Position numbers and translations under genes: made by a program | Shown: in pieces, positions 1-8,029 of the stretch | Layout of the letters: each line of letters opens with the position of its first letter | Position numbering within the stretch: the stretch's first letter is position 1 | Notes under the pieces: model-generated | The model's database searches: none | The model's input: the letters and a program-made list of their open reading frames with translations, nothing else | What the model was told of the DNA's origin: nothing | Origin: Jiangellales bacterium | GTDB lineage: Bacteria; Actinomycetota; Actinomycetes; Jiangellales; Jiangellaceae | Direction of reading: 5' to 3' | Length of the DNA stretch: 64,000 nt | NCBI GenBank assembly: GCA_030447955.1 | Contig: JAUJNY010000004.1 | Coordinates: 81,418 to 145,417, forward strand

Positions 1-436
1 GCTCGAGCGCGGGTTCGAGCGCAACGTCATCGTGGCCACGCCCGCCACGCTGATCGCGATGCTGCGGACAGTCGCCTACACCTGGCGGCAGGACGCGCTC
101 GCCCGCAACGCCCAGGACGTCGTCGACCTCGGCAGGCAGCTGCACAGCCGGCTCGCGACGATGGGTGGTCACTTCAACCGGCTGGGGACTCAGCTCAACA
201 CCGCGGTCAAGAAGTACAACGAGACGGTCGCCTCCCTGGAGGGACGCGTGCTCGTCACCGCCCGCCGGTTCGCCGAGCTCAAGGTCATCGACGGGGAGGT
301 GCTCGACTCCCCGGCCCAGGTCGAGGTCGTGGCCCGCGAGGTCCAGGCCGCCGAGCTGGTGGCCTCGGCCTCCGACGCGCTCGTGGCCCTGCCGGATGTC
401 GAGCGGCCAGCTGAGCTCCGGGCCTCGGCGCGCTGA
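1..436 (+). CDS. rmuC: RmuC family DNA recombination protein, C-terminal part
   Basis: The reading frame is already open at base 2, so the start lies upstream of the window; about 144 C-terminal residues are present. The segment NVIVATPATLIAMLRTVAY followed by WRQ is the conserved end of the RmuC nuclease-like domain. The rest is a helical, coiled-coil-prone tail ending at TGA 434-436. RmuC proteins limit inversion at short inverted repeats and are thought to act as nucleases on recombination intermediates (family knowledge). The next gene starts 3 bp downstream on the same strand, so the two are probably cotranscribed. Catalytic residues further upstream cannot be assessed. Confidence 0.9.
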   Translation, partial: LERGFERNVIVATPATLIAMLRTVAYTWRQDALARNAQDVVDLGRQLHSRLATMGGHFNRLGTQLNTAVKKYNETVASLEGRVLVTARRFAELKVIDGEVLDSPAQVEVVAREVQAAELVASASDALVALPDVERPAELRASAR

Positions 437-439
437 GCC

Positions 440-931
440 GTGCCCGAAGCCGCCCGCCAGATCCGGCTGAGCGCTGCCGGCGTCACCTGCTCGACCGTCG
501 GCGGAGGCGCCGCGCTGGCCGCCGCAGATGCGCTGTTCTCCCCCGGGCTCGGGTGGCCGTTCGCGTTGCTCTTCGTTCCGCTCTGCGGCTGGGCGAGCGC
601 ACGAGCGCGGCGTGATGCCCTGTTCACCGCCGCCGTACTACCGCCGCTGGCGTTCCTCGCGGCCGCCGTGATTGCAGTGCTCACCCGGGGAGTTGTCGGC
701 GAGGTCGAGGTTGTTGGGCGCGAGCTGCTCGCCGTCCTCGGCGGTGGTTGGCCGGTGCTGGTTGCGGCCACCGCGGTGGGCACGGGGCTCGCCGTGGTGC
801 GGCGCGTCCTCGCCGGGCAGGCGGGGCGCCGCCGAGCCACTCAGCCGCCCGGGCCCGCGGCAGCGCGCCCGGTCAGGCGGTCGCCGCAGCCTTCAGCTCC
901 CGGCGCAGCTCGGGAGGCAGCGCGAAGATGA
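440..931 (+). CDS. DUF6542-type small membrane protein
   Basis: This 163-aa frame starts at GTG 440, three bases after the rmuC stop. It has four or five hydrophobic stretches (around residues 13-33, 38-50, 62-80, 94-115) followed by a Pro/Arg-rich basic tail of about 45 residues that is probably cytoplasmic. Proteins of this shape lie between rmuC and ispH/ychF in many actinomycetes and carry the DUF6542 label; no function is known. Its 3' end overlaps the 3' end of the convergent ispH by 59 bp, unusually deep for two conserved genes. The true C-terminus could therefore be variable. The assignment rests on context plus membrane topology rather than on a catalytic motif. Confidence 0.7.
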   Translation: MPEAARQIRLSAAGVTCSTVGGGAALAAADALFSPGLGWPFALLFVPLCGWASARARRDALFTAAVLPPLAFLAAAVIAVLTRGVVGEVEVVGRELLAVLGGGWPVLVAATAVGTGLAVVRRVLAGQAGRRRATQPPGPAAARPVRRSPQPSAPGAAREAARR

Positions 932-1838
932 GCGACTCGTGCGCCGTCTGCACCTCTTCGACGTCCGCGTAGCCGCGCTCGGCGAGCCAGTCCATGACCC
1001 CACGGACGAGGATCTCGGGGACGGAGGCGCCACTGGTGACGCCCACCGTCGTGGCACCGGTGAGCCAGCCCTCGTCGATCTCGGCGGCTGAGTCCACCCG
1101 GTAGGCGTGTCGTGCGCCCGCCTCGAGCGCGACCTCGACGAGGCGGACGGAGTTCGACGAGTTGCCGGAGCCCACCACGATCATGACGTCGCAGCGCTGG
1201 GCGATCTCCTTGACGGCGAGCTGGCGGTTCTGCGTTGCGTAGCAGATGTCGTCACTCGGCGGGTCGATCAGCCCGGGGAACCGCTCCCGCAGCCGGGCCA
1301 CCGTCGCCATCGTCTCGTCGACGGACAACGTGGTCTGTGAGAGCCAGGCGACCCGCTCGGGGTCACGCACCTGGACGCGGTCGACGTCGTCCGGCCCGTC
1401 CACGAGCTGGATGTGCCGTGGCGCCTCGCCGGAGGTGCCCTCGACCTCCTCGTGGCCGGCGTGGCCGACGAGCAGGATGTCGTGGTCGTCGGCGGCAAAG
1501 CGGCGCGCCTCGTGGTGCACCTTGGTGACCAGCGGACAGGTCGCGTCGATCGTACGGAGCTGACGCTCCCGGGCCTGCTCGTGCACCGCGGGTGAGACCC
1601 CGTGCGCGCTGAAGATCACCAGCGCCCCCGGCGGCACCTCGTCGAGCTCGTCGACGAACACGGCGCCGCGCGCCTCCAGCGTGTCGACGACATGCTGGTT
1701 GTGCACGATCTGCTTGCGTACGTAGACCGGCGGGCCGTAGCGCTCCAACGCCCGCTCCACCGTGACCACGGCACGATCCACCCCCGCGCAATAGCCGCGT
1801 GGAGCGGCGAGCAGCACGCGTCCCTGGGCGACGGTCAT
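873..1838 (-). CDS. ispH: 4-hydroxy-3-methylbut-2-enyl diphosphate reductase IspH (LytB)
   Basis: This enzyme makes IPP and DMAPP from HMBPP in the last step of the MEP isoprenoid pathway, using a [4Fe-4S] cluster. The 321-residue protein has all three cluster cysteines: C17 (in RGYCAGV), C101 (in DATCPLV) and C199 (in ICYATQNRQ). It also shows the substrate-binding motifs [16 protein letters not shown] and GSGNSSNS. Length is normal for the family. ATG 1838 is the start; the divergent xseA lies 66 bp away. The cluster is oxygen-sensitive and the protein cytosolic. Pairing with uppS elsewhere in the window gives two steps of isoprenoid and undecaprenyl synthesis. Only the 59-bp antisense overlap with the upstream membrane-protein gene is odd. 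Confidence 0.97.
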   Translation of the reverse strand: MTVAQGRVLLAAPRGYCAGVDRAVVTVERALERYGPPVYVRKQIVHNQHVVDTLEARGAVFVDELDEVPPGALVIFSAHGVSPAVHEQARERQLRTIDATCPLVTKVHHEARRFAADDHDILLVGHAGHEEVEGTSGEAPRHIQLVDGPDDVDRVQVRDPERVAWLSQTTLSVDETMATVARLRERFPGLIDPPSDDICYATQNRQLAVKEIAQRCDVMIVVGSGNSSNSVRLVEVALEAGARHAYRVDSAAEIDEGWLTGATTVGVTSGASVPEILVRGVMDWLAERGYADVEEVQTAHESLIFALPPELRRELKAAATA

Positions 1839-1890
1839 GCCCCCATGCTAGGCGGTTTCCCGCGTCGCGCCGCTCGTTAGCCGGGCGCCC

Positions 1891-1896
1891 TAAGGT
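1891..1896 (+). promoter_or_regulatory. Putative -10 element for leaderless xseA
   Basis: TAAGGT ends 8 nt before GTG 1905. It fits the actinobacterial TANNNT -10 box, and the predicted transcript start would fall at or just before the GTG, implying a leaderless or near-leaderless message. No clear -35 is seen. Confidence 0.5.
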
Positions 1897-1904
1897 GGCT
1901 CGCC

Positions 1905-3137
1905 GTGGCGCTGCAGACCTCGCCGGAGCGGCCGGCACCGGTACGCGTCGTCGCCAGCCTCATCGGTCAGTGGGTGGACCGGCTGGGTGCCGTATGGGTG
2001 GAGGGGCAGGTGGCCCAGGTCTCGCGCCGGCACGGTGCGGGCACCGTCTTCCTCACCCTGCGCGACCCGAGCGCCGACCTGTCGCTGCAGGTCACCTGTC
2101 CCGCCCGGGTGCTCGAGGCGGTCGTGCCGCCGCTCGCCGACGGCGCACGAGTGCTGGTGCACGCCCGGCCGATGATCTACCTCTCCCGGGGCTCCCTGCA
2201 GCTGGCCGCCGACGAGATTCGCCAGCTCGGTCTCGGGGAGCTCCTGGCCAGGCTGGAGCGCCTGCGGTCCATGCTCGCCGCCGAGGGCCTGTTCGATGCC
2301 GGACGCAAGCGGACGTTGCCGTTCCTCCCCGGAACGGTCGGCCTGGTGTGCGGGCGGGGCTCGGCCGCCGAGCACGACGTACTGGAGAACGCCCGCGCGC
2401 GCTGGCCCGCGGTCCGCTTCCGGCTACACGCGGTGCCGGTGCAGGGGCCGTACGCGGTGCCCGAGATCCTCACCGCGCTGCGGACGCTGGATGCGGACCC
2501 GGACGTCCAGGTGGTCATCGTCGCCCGTGGCGGCGGCTCTGTGGAGGACCTGCTGCCGTTCTCCGACGAGGCGCTGGTGCGTGCCGTCAGCCGCTGCCGG
2601 ACGCCGGTCGTGAGCGCCATCGGGCATGAGACGGACACCCCCCTGCTCGACCTCGTCGCCGACGTGCGCGCGTCCACCCCCACCGATGCGGCCAAGCGGG
2701 TGGTGCCGGACGTGCGGGAGCAGCAGGCCGGACTCGACGCTGCGCGCGACCGCGCGCGGCGGGCGCTGCGGGTCCGGCTGGAGCGGGAGCGGCAGACGCT
2801 CGCCGCGCTGCGCTCCCGCCCGGTGCTCGCCGCTCCCCACCGCGAGCTGGACCGGCGGGGCGAGGAGGTCGACGCGCTGCGCGCCCGCGCTCGACGCACG
2901 CTGGGGCACCGCCTCGACGCCGCCGCCTCCGACGTCGAGCACGTACGCGCGCGGGTGCGCGCCCTCTCACCGGCGGCGACCCTGGACCGCGGCTACGCGG
3001 TGCTGCAGCGCCCGGACGGCCGGGTCGTACGCGCTCCGCAGGACGTGAGCGCCGGTGACGTTCTGGACGCTCGGCTGGCCGCCGGTCGGCTCGCCGTGAC
3101 GGTGTCCGGCTCGCCGGACGGGCCGGTGACACGGTGA
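1905..3137 (+). CDS. xseA: Exodeoxyribonuclease VII large subunit
   Basis: This is the catalytic subunit of ExoVII, which degrades single-stranded DNA from both ends and assembles with several XseB copies. The 410-aa protein has an N-terminal OB fold (about residues 10-105), then the catalytic domain with ARGGGS at 207-212 and GHETD at 240-244, and a long helical region (about 275-380) that binds XseB. GTG 1905 is preferred because a TAAGGT hexamer lies directly upstream and the N-terminus then matches the family. xseB follows after 61 bp with its own apparent promoter. Length is typical. It acts in the cytosol in repair of recombination and replication intermediates. Confidence 0.95.
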   Translation: MALQTSPERPAPVRVVASLIGQWVDRLGAVWVEGQVAQVSRRHGAGTVFLTLRDPSADLSLQVTCPARVLEAVVPPLADGARVLVHARPMIYLSRGSLQLAADEIRQLGLGELLARLERLRSMLAAEGLFDAGRKRTLPFLPGTVGLVCGRGSAAEHDVLENARARWPAVRFRLHAVPVQGPYAVPEILTALRTLDADPDVQVVIVARGGGSVEDLLPFSDEALVRAVSRCRTPVVSAIGHETDTPLLDLVADVRASTPTDAAKRVVPDVREQQAGLDAARDRARRALRVRLERERQTLAALRSRPVLAAPHRELDRRGEEVDALRARARRTLGHRLDAAASDVEHVRARVRALSPAATLDRGYAVLQRPDGRVVRAPQDVSAGDVLDARLAAGRLAVTVSGSPDGPVTR

Positions 3138-3185
3138 ATGGTCGCGGTGCGTGCGAAGGCGGTATCCCCCTCGGCTTGCCCGATC

Positions 3186-3191
3186 TAGGGT
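3186..3191 (+). promoter_or_regulatory. Putative -10 element for leaderless xseB
   Basis: TAGGGT followed by 7 nt and ATG 3199. This spacing, rather than a Shine-Dalgarno sequence, decides the xseB start over the upstream in-frame candidate at 3151. Confidence 0.5.
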
Positions 3192-3198
3192 GACGGCC

Positions 3199-3477
3199 AT
3201 GGCCGCGCAGGACCCCTCGACGCCGCAGCACCCGACGTACGAGCAGGCTCGCGACGAGTTGGTCGAGGTGGTCCGCCGGCTGGAGGCTGGCGGCGCCACG
3301 CTGGAGGAGTCGCTTTCGCTGTGGGAACGCGGCGAGCGCCTGGCGGCGATCTGCCAGGACTGGCTGGACGGTGCCCGCGCCCGCATTGCCGCGGCGCTCG
3401 ACGAGCAGCCCCCGGCAGCCGCGGCCCAGAGTCAAGCCGGTGCGAGCGAGGCCGCGAACAGCTCGGCAAGCGCGTAG
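3199..3477 (+). CDS. xseB: Exodeoxyribonuclease VII small subunit
   Basis: XseB is the small helical subunit that wraps the XseA stalk and is needed for a stable, soluble ExoVII. The 92-aa product has the family core [19 protein letters not shown] (about residues 11-29) followed by [14 protein letters not shown], a short two-helix protein. A Gln/Pro/Ala-rich tail of about 25 residues follows and is probably disordered. ATG 3199 is chosen because TAGGGT lies 7 nt upstream; an in-frame GTG at 3151 would add 16 unmatched residues. The last 46 bp overlap the convergent DUF4245 gene, so the tail is encoded opposite another gene's C-terminus. Confidence 0.92.
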   Translation: MAAQDPSTPQHPTYEQARDELVEVVRRLEAGGATLEESLSLWERGERLAAICQDWLDGARARIAAALDEQPPAAAAQSQAGASEAANSSASA

Positions 3478-3968
3478 TCGCCCGTCGTCACCACGACGGT
3501 GGCGACTCCGTCCCGGACCCGGACCAGCGCGCGGTCCGCGGGCTCCTCGTCCCGCTCCACCCAGCGCTGCCAGCCGCCGGCGGACCGATCGGCGGCGCCG
3601 TCGCGGACCCACCCCACCAGCCGCTCCGCGAGGAAGCGGCGCGGGTCGCCGCCGGCCTGTTCGAGGCCGACGTACTCCTCCGCAGGGGTAAGGAACGCCA
3701 GCCGCCACACCGTGGCGTCCCCGCTGCCGTCCAGCCGAGCGACGGTGCAGCGCCAGGCGTCCAGCCCGCGCGGCACCGACAGCGGGAGGTCGACGGCCTC
3801 CTTCGCCTGCGCGGCGACGGCGCGGAAGTCCACCACCGGCTGCGGTACGGCCTCCGGCCGGGACAGGAACACCGCACCGGCGATCAGTGGCACGAACGCC
3901 AGCACCAGCGCCAGCGAACGGACCATGTCGGCCGCGCTCTGCCCCAGCCGGCTCTGCTCTCGCGCCAC
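3432..3968 (-). CDS. DUF4245 membrane-anchored protein
   Basis: The 178-aa protein starts at GTG 3968. One membrane anchor lies at about residues 16-36 ([20 protein letters not shown]), followed by an extracytoplasmic domain with [21 protein letters not shown] and the closing [21 protein letters not shown], matching the DUF4245 family of actinobacteria. Function is unknown. Homologs commonly sit between xseB and ispH or glpX in related genomes, which agrees with its place here. It overlaps xseB tail-to-tail by 46 bp. A conserved position next to housekeeping genes suggests an envelope role, but nothing in the sequence shows an active site. Confidence 0.8.
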   Translation of the reverse strand: MAREQSRLGQSAADMVRSLALVLAFVPLIAGAVFLSRPEAVPQPVVDFRAVAAQAKEAVDLPLSVPRGLDAWRCTVARLDGSGDATVWRLAFLTPAEEYVGLEQAGGDPRRFLAERLVGWVRDGAADRSAGGWQRWVERDEEPADRALVRVRDGVATVVVTTGDYALAELFAASLAPA

Positions 3969-4009
3969 CCGCTCATCGTTGCCGACGCGCGCAGCCGCCG
4001 CTGCCCGGG

Positions 4010-5062
4010 TCAGGGCGGATAGGCACGCACCTGCGCCGCGTCGACTGCCACCTCCACCGGCGCGTCGGGTCGGAGCTGGAGCTCGTGGGCGGCGGCGAGC
4101 GTGACGTCGGCGCGGACTGCCGGCGGAGCGTCCAGGCTGACCCGCACGGTGTCCCCGTACGGTTCGAGCCCCACGACCCGAGCAGGCCAGCTGTCGCGCG
4201 ATGACCCCGCTGGGAGAGCGTGGTGCAGCGACACGGCAGCGGGCGCGAACGCGACGAGGACGTCCCCGGCCATCGCCGTCGCCACCGTCAGCGTCACTCC
4301 GCCGCCCAGGTGCACGGCCGAGCCGTCGGCTCGGCCGCGGTGCAGGTTGAGCCCGACGAGACGGGCCACGAACTGCGTGCGGGGGGCCCGGGCGACCTCG
4401 GCGGGATTGCCCTGCTGCACCACTCGGCCACCTTCGAGCACCACGAGCCGGTCAGCCAGCACCAGCATGTCCGCGGGATCGTGGGTGACGAGCAGCGTCG
4501 CTCCCGCGTGAGCGCCAAGGTGGCGGCCCAGCTCGGCGCGGACCGCCAGCACGGTTGCCGCGTCGAGCGCGGCCAACGGCTCGTCGAGCAACAGCACCGG
4601 AGCGTCGAGGACAAGCGCGCGGGCCAGGGAGACCCGGCGGGCCTCGCCACCGGAGAGGTCACGGGGACGGGCATGCGTACGGCCGCCAAGGCCGAGCCGT
4701 TCAAGCCAGGCGCCCGCCCGTGCTCGCGCGAGGCGCCGCTCGGCCCCCTGCACCCATGGCCCGAACGCCACGTTGTCCAGCGCGTTGAGGTGAGGAAAGA
4801 GCAGGTCGTCCTGGAAGACGACGCCGAGCGGACGCCGCTGCGGCGGCAGCCGTACCCCGTGCCCGACGTGCTCGAGCACCATGCCGTCCGCCGTCACGTG
4901 TCCAGCCGTGAGCCGGTCGAGTCCGGCAAGCGCACGTACGGTCGTGGTCTTGCCCGCACCGTTGGGCCCGAGCAGCGCGAGCACCTCCCCTGCGGCGATC
5001 TCCAGCGCGGCGTCCAGCCGGAAGCCGGGTCGCCGTACATCCAGGACAGCGGACAGGCTCAC
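4010..5062 (-). CDS. modC: Molybdate ABC transporter ATP-binding protein
   Basis: ModC hydrolyses ATP to drive molybdate import through ModB. The 350-aa protein has Walker A GPNGAGKTT at 32-40, a Q-loop (VVFQDDLLF), the signature LSGGEARRVSLARAL, Walker B VLLLDEPLAALD and the H-loop (VTHDP). The last about 60 residues, with LEPYGDTVRVSLDAPPAVRADVT, look like the regulatory TOBE/molybdate-binding domain typical of ModC. ATG 5062 overlaps the modB stop by 4 bp (ATGA), so it is translationally coupled as the last gene of the mod operon. Tungstate could also be carried; sequence alone does not separate the two oxyanions. Confidence 0.92.
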   Translation of the reverse strand: MSLSAVLDVRRPGFRLDAALEIAAGEVLALLGPNGAGKTTTVRALAGLDRLTAGHVTADGMVLEHVGHGVRLPPQRRPLGVVFQDDLLFPHLNALDNVAFGPWVQGAERRLARARAGAWLERLGLGGRTHARPRDLSGGEARRVSLARALVLDAPVLLLDEPLAALDAATVLAVRAELGRHLGAHAGATLLVTHDPADMLVLADRLVVLEGGRVVQQGNPAEVARAPRTQFVARLVGLNLHRGRADGSAVHLGGGVTLTVATAMAGDVLVAFAPAAVSLHHALPAGSSRDSWPARVVGLEPYGDTVRVSLDAPPAVRADVTLAAAHELQLRPDAPVEVAVDAAQVRAYPP

Positions 5063-5913
5063 CGCTGGCCGACCGCCCAGCGTCCGCGCAGGCCGGCCAG
5101 GACGGTCAGCGAGACGGCCAGCAGCAGCAGCGACAGCACCAGCGCCGCGTCGGGGTCGCTCGACCGGCGCAGGTAGATGGCGAGCGGCATGGTCTGCGTA
5201 GTGCCCGGGAGGTTGCCGGCGAAGGTGATCGTCGCGCCGAACTCCCCGAGCGCCCGGGCCCAGGCGAGCACCAGCCCGGCAAGCACACCGGGCGCCACGA
5301 TCGCCAGGGTGACCCGGCGAAACGCCAGCCAGGGCGAGGCACCCAGGGTCGCGGCGACCTCCTCGTTGCGGCGGTCCGCTCCGCGCAGCGCCCCTTCGAC
5401 CGCGAGCACGAGGAACGGCATCGCGACGAACGTCTCAGCGACCACCACGCCAGCAGTCGTGAAGGGCAGCGAGAAGCCCCACCACTGCTCCAGCCACCGC
5501 CCCACCAGGCCGGTGCGCCCCAGCACCAGGAGTAGCGCTATGCCGCCGACGACCGGTGGCAGCACAAGCGGCACGGTCACCAGCGCCCGCACCAGTCCGC
5601 GGCCGGGGAACGACGTACGGGCGAGCAGCCAGGCCAGCGGCACTCCCAGCACCAGGCTGGCCGCGGCGGCGAGCGTCGCGGTCCACAGCGAGAGCAGCAG
5701 CGCGTCGAGGACGCGGGCGTCGAGCAGCAGAGCGGGCATCCGGCGCCAGGGCGCTCGCACCAACAGCGCCAGCAGCGGCAGGACGAGGAAGGCCACCGCG
5801 GCGAGCGCTGGGACCAGCAGCGGCAGCGGGACGTCCCGGTCCCGGTCGCGGCCGGGTCCGCGCTGGCGTTGCCCGCTCCCGGCTGGGCGCCCCCGGGGGC
5901 TGAGCCGGCTCAC
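5059..5913 (-). CDS. modB: Molybdate ABC transporter permease
   Basis: ModB forms the inner-membrane channel for molybdate. GTG 5913 overlaps the modA stop (GTGA), giving a 284-aa protein. After a hydrophilic, Arg/Gly-rich N-terminus of about 30 residues there are about six hydrophobic helices. The cytoplasmic EAA loop, EEVAATLGASPWLAFRRVTL, is the site contacted by ModC, and is followed by ARALGEFGATITFAGN, a hallmark of molybdate/sulfate permeases. A longer in-frame extension upstream runs through modA in another frame and is not coding. Its stop overlaps modC by 4 bp. The basic N-terminal extension is longer than in most ModB proteins. Confidence 0.92.
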   Translation of the reverse strand: MSRLSPRGRPAGSGQRQRGPGRDRDRDVPLPLLVPALAAVAFLVLPLLALLVRAPWRRMPALLLDARVLDALLLSLWTATLAAAASLVLGVPLAWLLARTSFPGRGLVRALVTVPLVLPPVVGGIALLLVLGRTGLVGRWLEQWWGFSLPFTTAGVVVAETFVAMPFLVLAVEGALRGADRRNEEVAATLGASPWLAFRRVTLAIVAPGVLAGLVLAWARALGEFGATITFAGNLPGTTQTMPLAIYLRRSSDPDAALVLSLLLLAVSLTVLAGLRGRWAVGQR

Positions 5914-6761
5914 GGTGGCCGGAAGCCGGCGTCGGTGAGAACTCGAAGACCGGCTGGCGAGCGGACTCGGGCGACGAACGCGTAGGCGGCCGAGGGGTGC
6001 GGCGCCTGGGCGAGGACGGTGATCGGATAGTCGTTGTACGTCTGCGCCACCGCTGGGAGCGGGATCGCCTCGACCGCGCCGGCTGCCGCTTGAGCGTCGC
6101 TGCGGTAGACCAGCCCGGCGTCCACCTCCCCCAGCGCGACCTTGCCCAGCGTCGCCTTGACGTCCTCCTCGTACGTGTCCGGCCGGGGGTCGATGCCGGC
6201 AAGGGCGAAGGCGCGCTGCGCGGCCGCGCCGCAGGGCACCTCGACCGCGCACACCGCGAGGGTCAGGCTCTCGTCGGCGAGGTCCGCCAGCCCCTCGAGC
6301 CCCGCCGGGTTGCCGGCGGGAACGGCGATGACCAGGGCGTTGCGGGCGAAGACGCGCGGTTCCGTGGCCGCCGCACCGGCCTGCGTCACCTGGCGCATCG
6401 TGGCGGCGTCGGCAGCGGCGAAGACATCCGCCGGCACACCCGCCAGGATCTGCGCGGCCAGCGTCGAGCTGGCGGCGAAGGAGAGGCGCACCGAGACACC
6501 CGGATGCGCCGCCTCGAACTGCGCGGCGATCACCTCGAAGGCCTCGGTCAGCGAGGCTGCGGCGAGCACGGTGACGTCGCCGCTCAGCCGTTCGGTGCCT
6601 GCGGACGACGCGCGCGGAGCCGTACCGCCATCACTTAGGCAGCCGGCCAGCGCCAGCGCCACCGCCGCAGCCACCGCGCCGCGCCGCGCAACCTTGTGGC
6701 GCGTCGGCAGGGTCGGCAGGGTCGGCAGGGTCGGCAGGGTCGGCATGGCCGGCAGGGTCAC
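5910..6761 (-). CDS. modA: Molybdate-binding lipoprotein
   Basis: ModA captures molybdate outside the membrane and passes it to ModBC. GTG 6761 overlaps the stop of the upstream HTH-TOBE gene (GTGA), which favours it; ATG 6746 is the alternative. The N-terminus begins with a Pro-Thr-Leu tripeptide array, then a basic segment RHKVARRG, a hydrophobic stretch and the lipobox LALAGC, so the mature protein is a lipoprotein. Core motifs AAASLTEAFEVIAAQFE, SFAASSTLAAQI and GVPADVFAAAD match the family. DAGLVYRSDA near the C-terminus fits the oxyanion pocket. The repeat before the signal peptide is unusual and makes the N-region unusually long. Confidence 0.9.
   Translation of the reverse strand: MTLPAMPTLPTLPTLPTLPTRHKVARRGAVAAAVALALAGCLSDGGTAPRASSAGTERLSGDVTVLAAASLTEAFEVIAAQFEAAHPGVSVRLSFAASSTLAAQILAGVPADVFAAADAATMRQVTQAGAAATEPRVFARNALVIAVPAGNPAGLEGLADLADESLTLAVCAVEVPCGAAAQRAFALAGIDPRPDTYEEDVKATLGKVALGEVDAGLVYRSDAQAAAGAVEAIPLPAVAQTYNDYPITVLAQAPHPSAAYAFVARVRSPAGLRVLTDAGFRPP
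6703..6747 (+). repeat. 9-bp tandem repeat in modA 5' end
   Basis: Five near-perfect copies of GTCGGCAGG in direct tandem. On the coding (minus) strand they encode repeated Pro-Thr-Leu. The 9-bp period keeps frame, so copy-number change would alter only the length of the region before the signal peptide. Confidence 0.9.
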
Positions 6762-7159
6762 CGCCGCTCCGGCAGCCCGACCACGACGTGCGTTGCCTTG
6801 ACCGAGGCGACCGCGACCACGCCGACGTCGAGCCCCAGCTCCTCGACCGCTTCCCGCGTCATCAGCGACACGACCCGGAACGGGCCGCACTGCATCTCCA
6901 CCTGAGCCATGACCGTGTCGGCGAGCACGCGGGTGACGATGCCGCGCAGCTGGTTGCGCGCCGACGCCCGCCCGGTGGGTGAGTCGGTACCCGCGCCGGT
7001 CGCACTGTCACGGATAAAGTCGGCCAGTGCCCGGCCGTCGATACTCAGCCGCCCGCCGGAGCGGAGCACCGGCAGCTTCCCCTGCTCGGTCCAGCGCCGC
7101 ACGGTGTCATCACTGACGCCGAGCAGCGCCGCTGCCTCGCTGATCCGCAATTGCGGCAT
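6758..7159 (-). CDS. HTH-TOBE (molbindin-type) transcriptional regulator
   Basis: The 133-aa protein joins an excisionase/MerR-like winged helix (about residues 2-50; ISEAAALLGVSDDTVRRWTE then GRLSIDGRALADFIRD) to a C-terminal TOBE/Mop domain (about 66-130; RNQLRGIVTRVLADTVMAQV and VSLMTREAVEELGLDVG). Mop domains bind molybdate or tungstate, so this is probably the metal-sensing regulator of the mod operon it heads. ATG 7159 is chosen over ATG 7171 because TATGCT lies 7 nt upstream, a leaderless arrangement. Its stop overlaps the modA start. Two copies of a palindromic 15-mer bracket the -10 box, which suggests autoregulation (inference). Confidence 0.85.
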   Translation of the reverse strand: MPQLRISEAAALLGVSDDTVRRWTEQGKLPVLRSGGRLSIDGRALADFIRDSATGAGTDSPTGRASARNQLRGIVTRVLADTVMAQVEMQCGPFRVVSLMTREAVEELGLDVGVVAVASVKATHVVVGLPERR

Positions 7160-7187
7160 GCGAGCCAGCATAGATCCGCTATTGCGG
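7142..7187 (-). promoter_or_regulatory. mod operon promoter with twin operator-like palindromes
   Basis: GATCCGCAATTGCGG (7142-7156) and GATCCGCTATTGCGG (7173-7187) are 31 bp apart. Each contains a CCGC-N4-GCGG palindrome. Between them lies AGCATA (7167-7172), which reads TATGCT on the coding strand and ends 7 nt before ATG 7159. The layout fits a promoter whose -10 box is flanked by two binding sites for the HTH-TOBE regulator. The downstream site lies inside the first codons. Confidence 0.6.
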
Positions 7188-7227
7188 TGATGTGTGACCT
7201 GACAAACCCTGGCCCGACGGTTATGTC

Positions 7228-7620
7228 TTACCGGTTCGGCCGGCAGAACGCGATCTGATCGACGAACCAGCCCACATCCATCCGGTACAGCCGGTAGCGA
7301 GCCGGTGAGTGGCCTGGCACCCCCGTGACGATGGCTACGGCCCGATTGGCCCCACGTTGGATGACCTCTACCCGTGGTCTCCCGTCTCCAACGCGGGCGG
7401 CAGACAGCAGGGTGGGACGCGGGGCCATGCCGGGCACGATGAACCGCCTCTGCCCCGGCGTGCAAGGCAGCCACCGCCTCGATCGTTCATTCGCGACCGG
7501 CTGAGGCTGCAGGGATTTGCTGCTTCGATCGACACAGATGGGGTTGGGGTCGACGTTTTCGTCGGTCACGGTCGCCGTACAAGTGATGTTGGTCGGCGGC
7601 AGGTCGCCGTGCGGCTGCAT
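7228..7620 (-). CDS. Hypothetical protein
   Basis: A 130-aa frame starting at ATG 7620. The C-terminal half (WLPCTPGQRRFIVPGMAP, then VEVIQRGANRAVAIVTGV and YRLYRMDVGWFVDQIAFC) has a balanced amino-acid composition and three cysteines, and looks coding. The N-terminal part is less convincing. I do not recognise the family. It lies upstream of the mod operon on the same strand, and the frame just before it (7657-7914) could be an N-terminal piece of the same gene separated by a frameshift. No signal peptide is seen from this start. Local G+C is lower than in neighbouring genes, which would fit acquired DNA. Confidence 0.4.
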   Translation of the reverse strand: MQPHGDLPPTNITCTATVTDENVDPNPICVDRSSKSLQPQPVANERSRRWLPCTPGQRRFIVPGMAPRPTLLSAARVGDGRPRVEVIQRGANRAVAIVTGVPGHSPARYRLYRMDVGWFVDQIAFCRPNR

Positions 7621-7656
7621 GTCGGCTTGCTGACCCTTCCTTCATCATCAGCACGA

Positions 7657-7914
7657 TCAATCAGACGCAGCTGGATCGCACGGGGTTCCAGCGCCCGGTT
7701 CCTCATCGTCCTTTGCCGCAGGCTTGTCGTCCGGCTTGGCCGCCAGCAGTGCCCGTAGCGCCTGCTCCGCATCAAGGGGTGCCAGGGAGACGCGGTCCTC
7801 GTTCTCTGCGTGAGCCTCATGAGCCGTCACGCTGTCGCGGTCTATCCGGACAAGACCGGCGCGACCAGGAACGACGTTTGCACCGAGTCGGGGACGGTCG
7901 GTGACCACTTCCAT
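7657..7914 (-). CDS. Hypothetical protein, possibly an N-terminal fragment
   Basis: An 85-aa frame starting at ATG 7914. It has an acidic, Ala/Asp/Lys-rich second half (LDAEQALRALLAAKPDDKPAAKDDEEPGAG) like a disordered linker, and ends CDPAASD. No family is recognised. It reads in the same direction as the hypothetical gene at 7228-7620, only 36 bp away, and the pair may be halves of one decayed or frameshifted gene. Upstream the frame stays open for about 20 codons without a start codon. The divergent lipoprotein gene begins at 8030. Coding status is uncertain. Confidence 0.3.
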   Translation of the reverse strand: MEVVTDRPRLGANVVPGRAGLVRIDRDSVTAHEAHAENEDRVSLAPLDAEQALRALLAAKPDDKPAAKDDEEPGAGTPCDPAASD

Positions 7915-8029
7915 GACCTCAACCTCTGGTGCAGTCCGGCGAGTGCCGCCGAGGAGGACGGTGTCGGCGACTCAACTTCGGCAGGGGTCGCTCCGGAACC
8001 GTCAAGGTGAGCAGCGCGTCTGAAGGCGC

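Noticed and set aside
7160..7227. Molybdenum-cofactor riboswitch before the mod operon
   Set aside because: The predicted transcript begins at or next to the start codon, leaving no room for a leader RNA.
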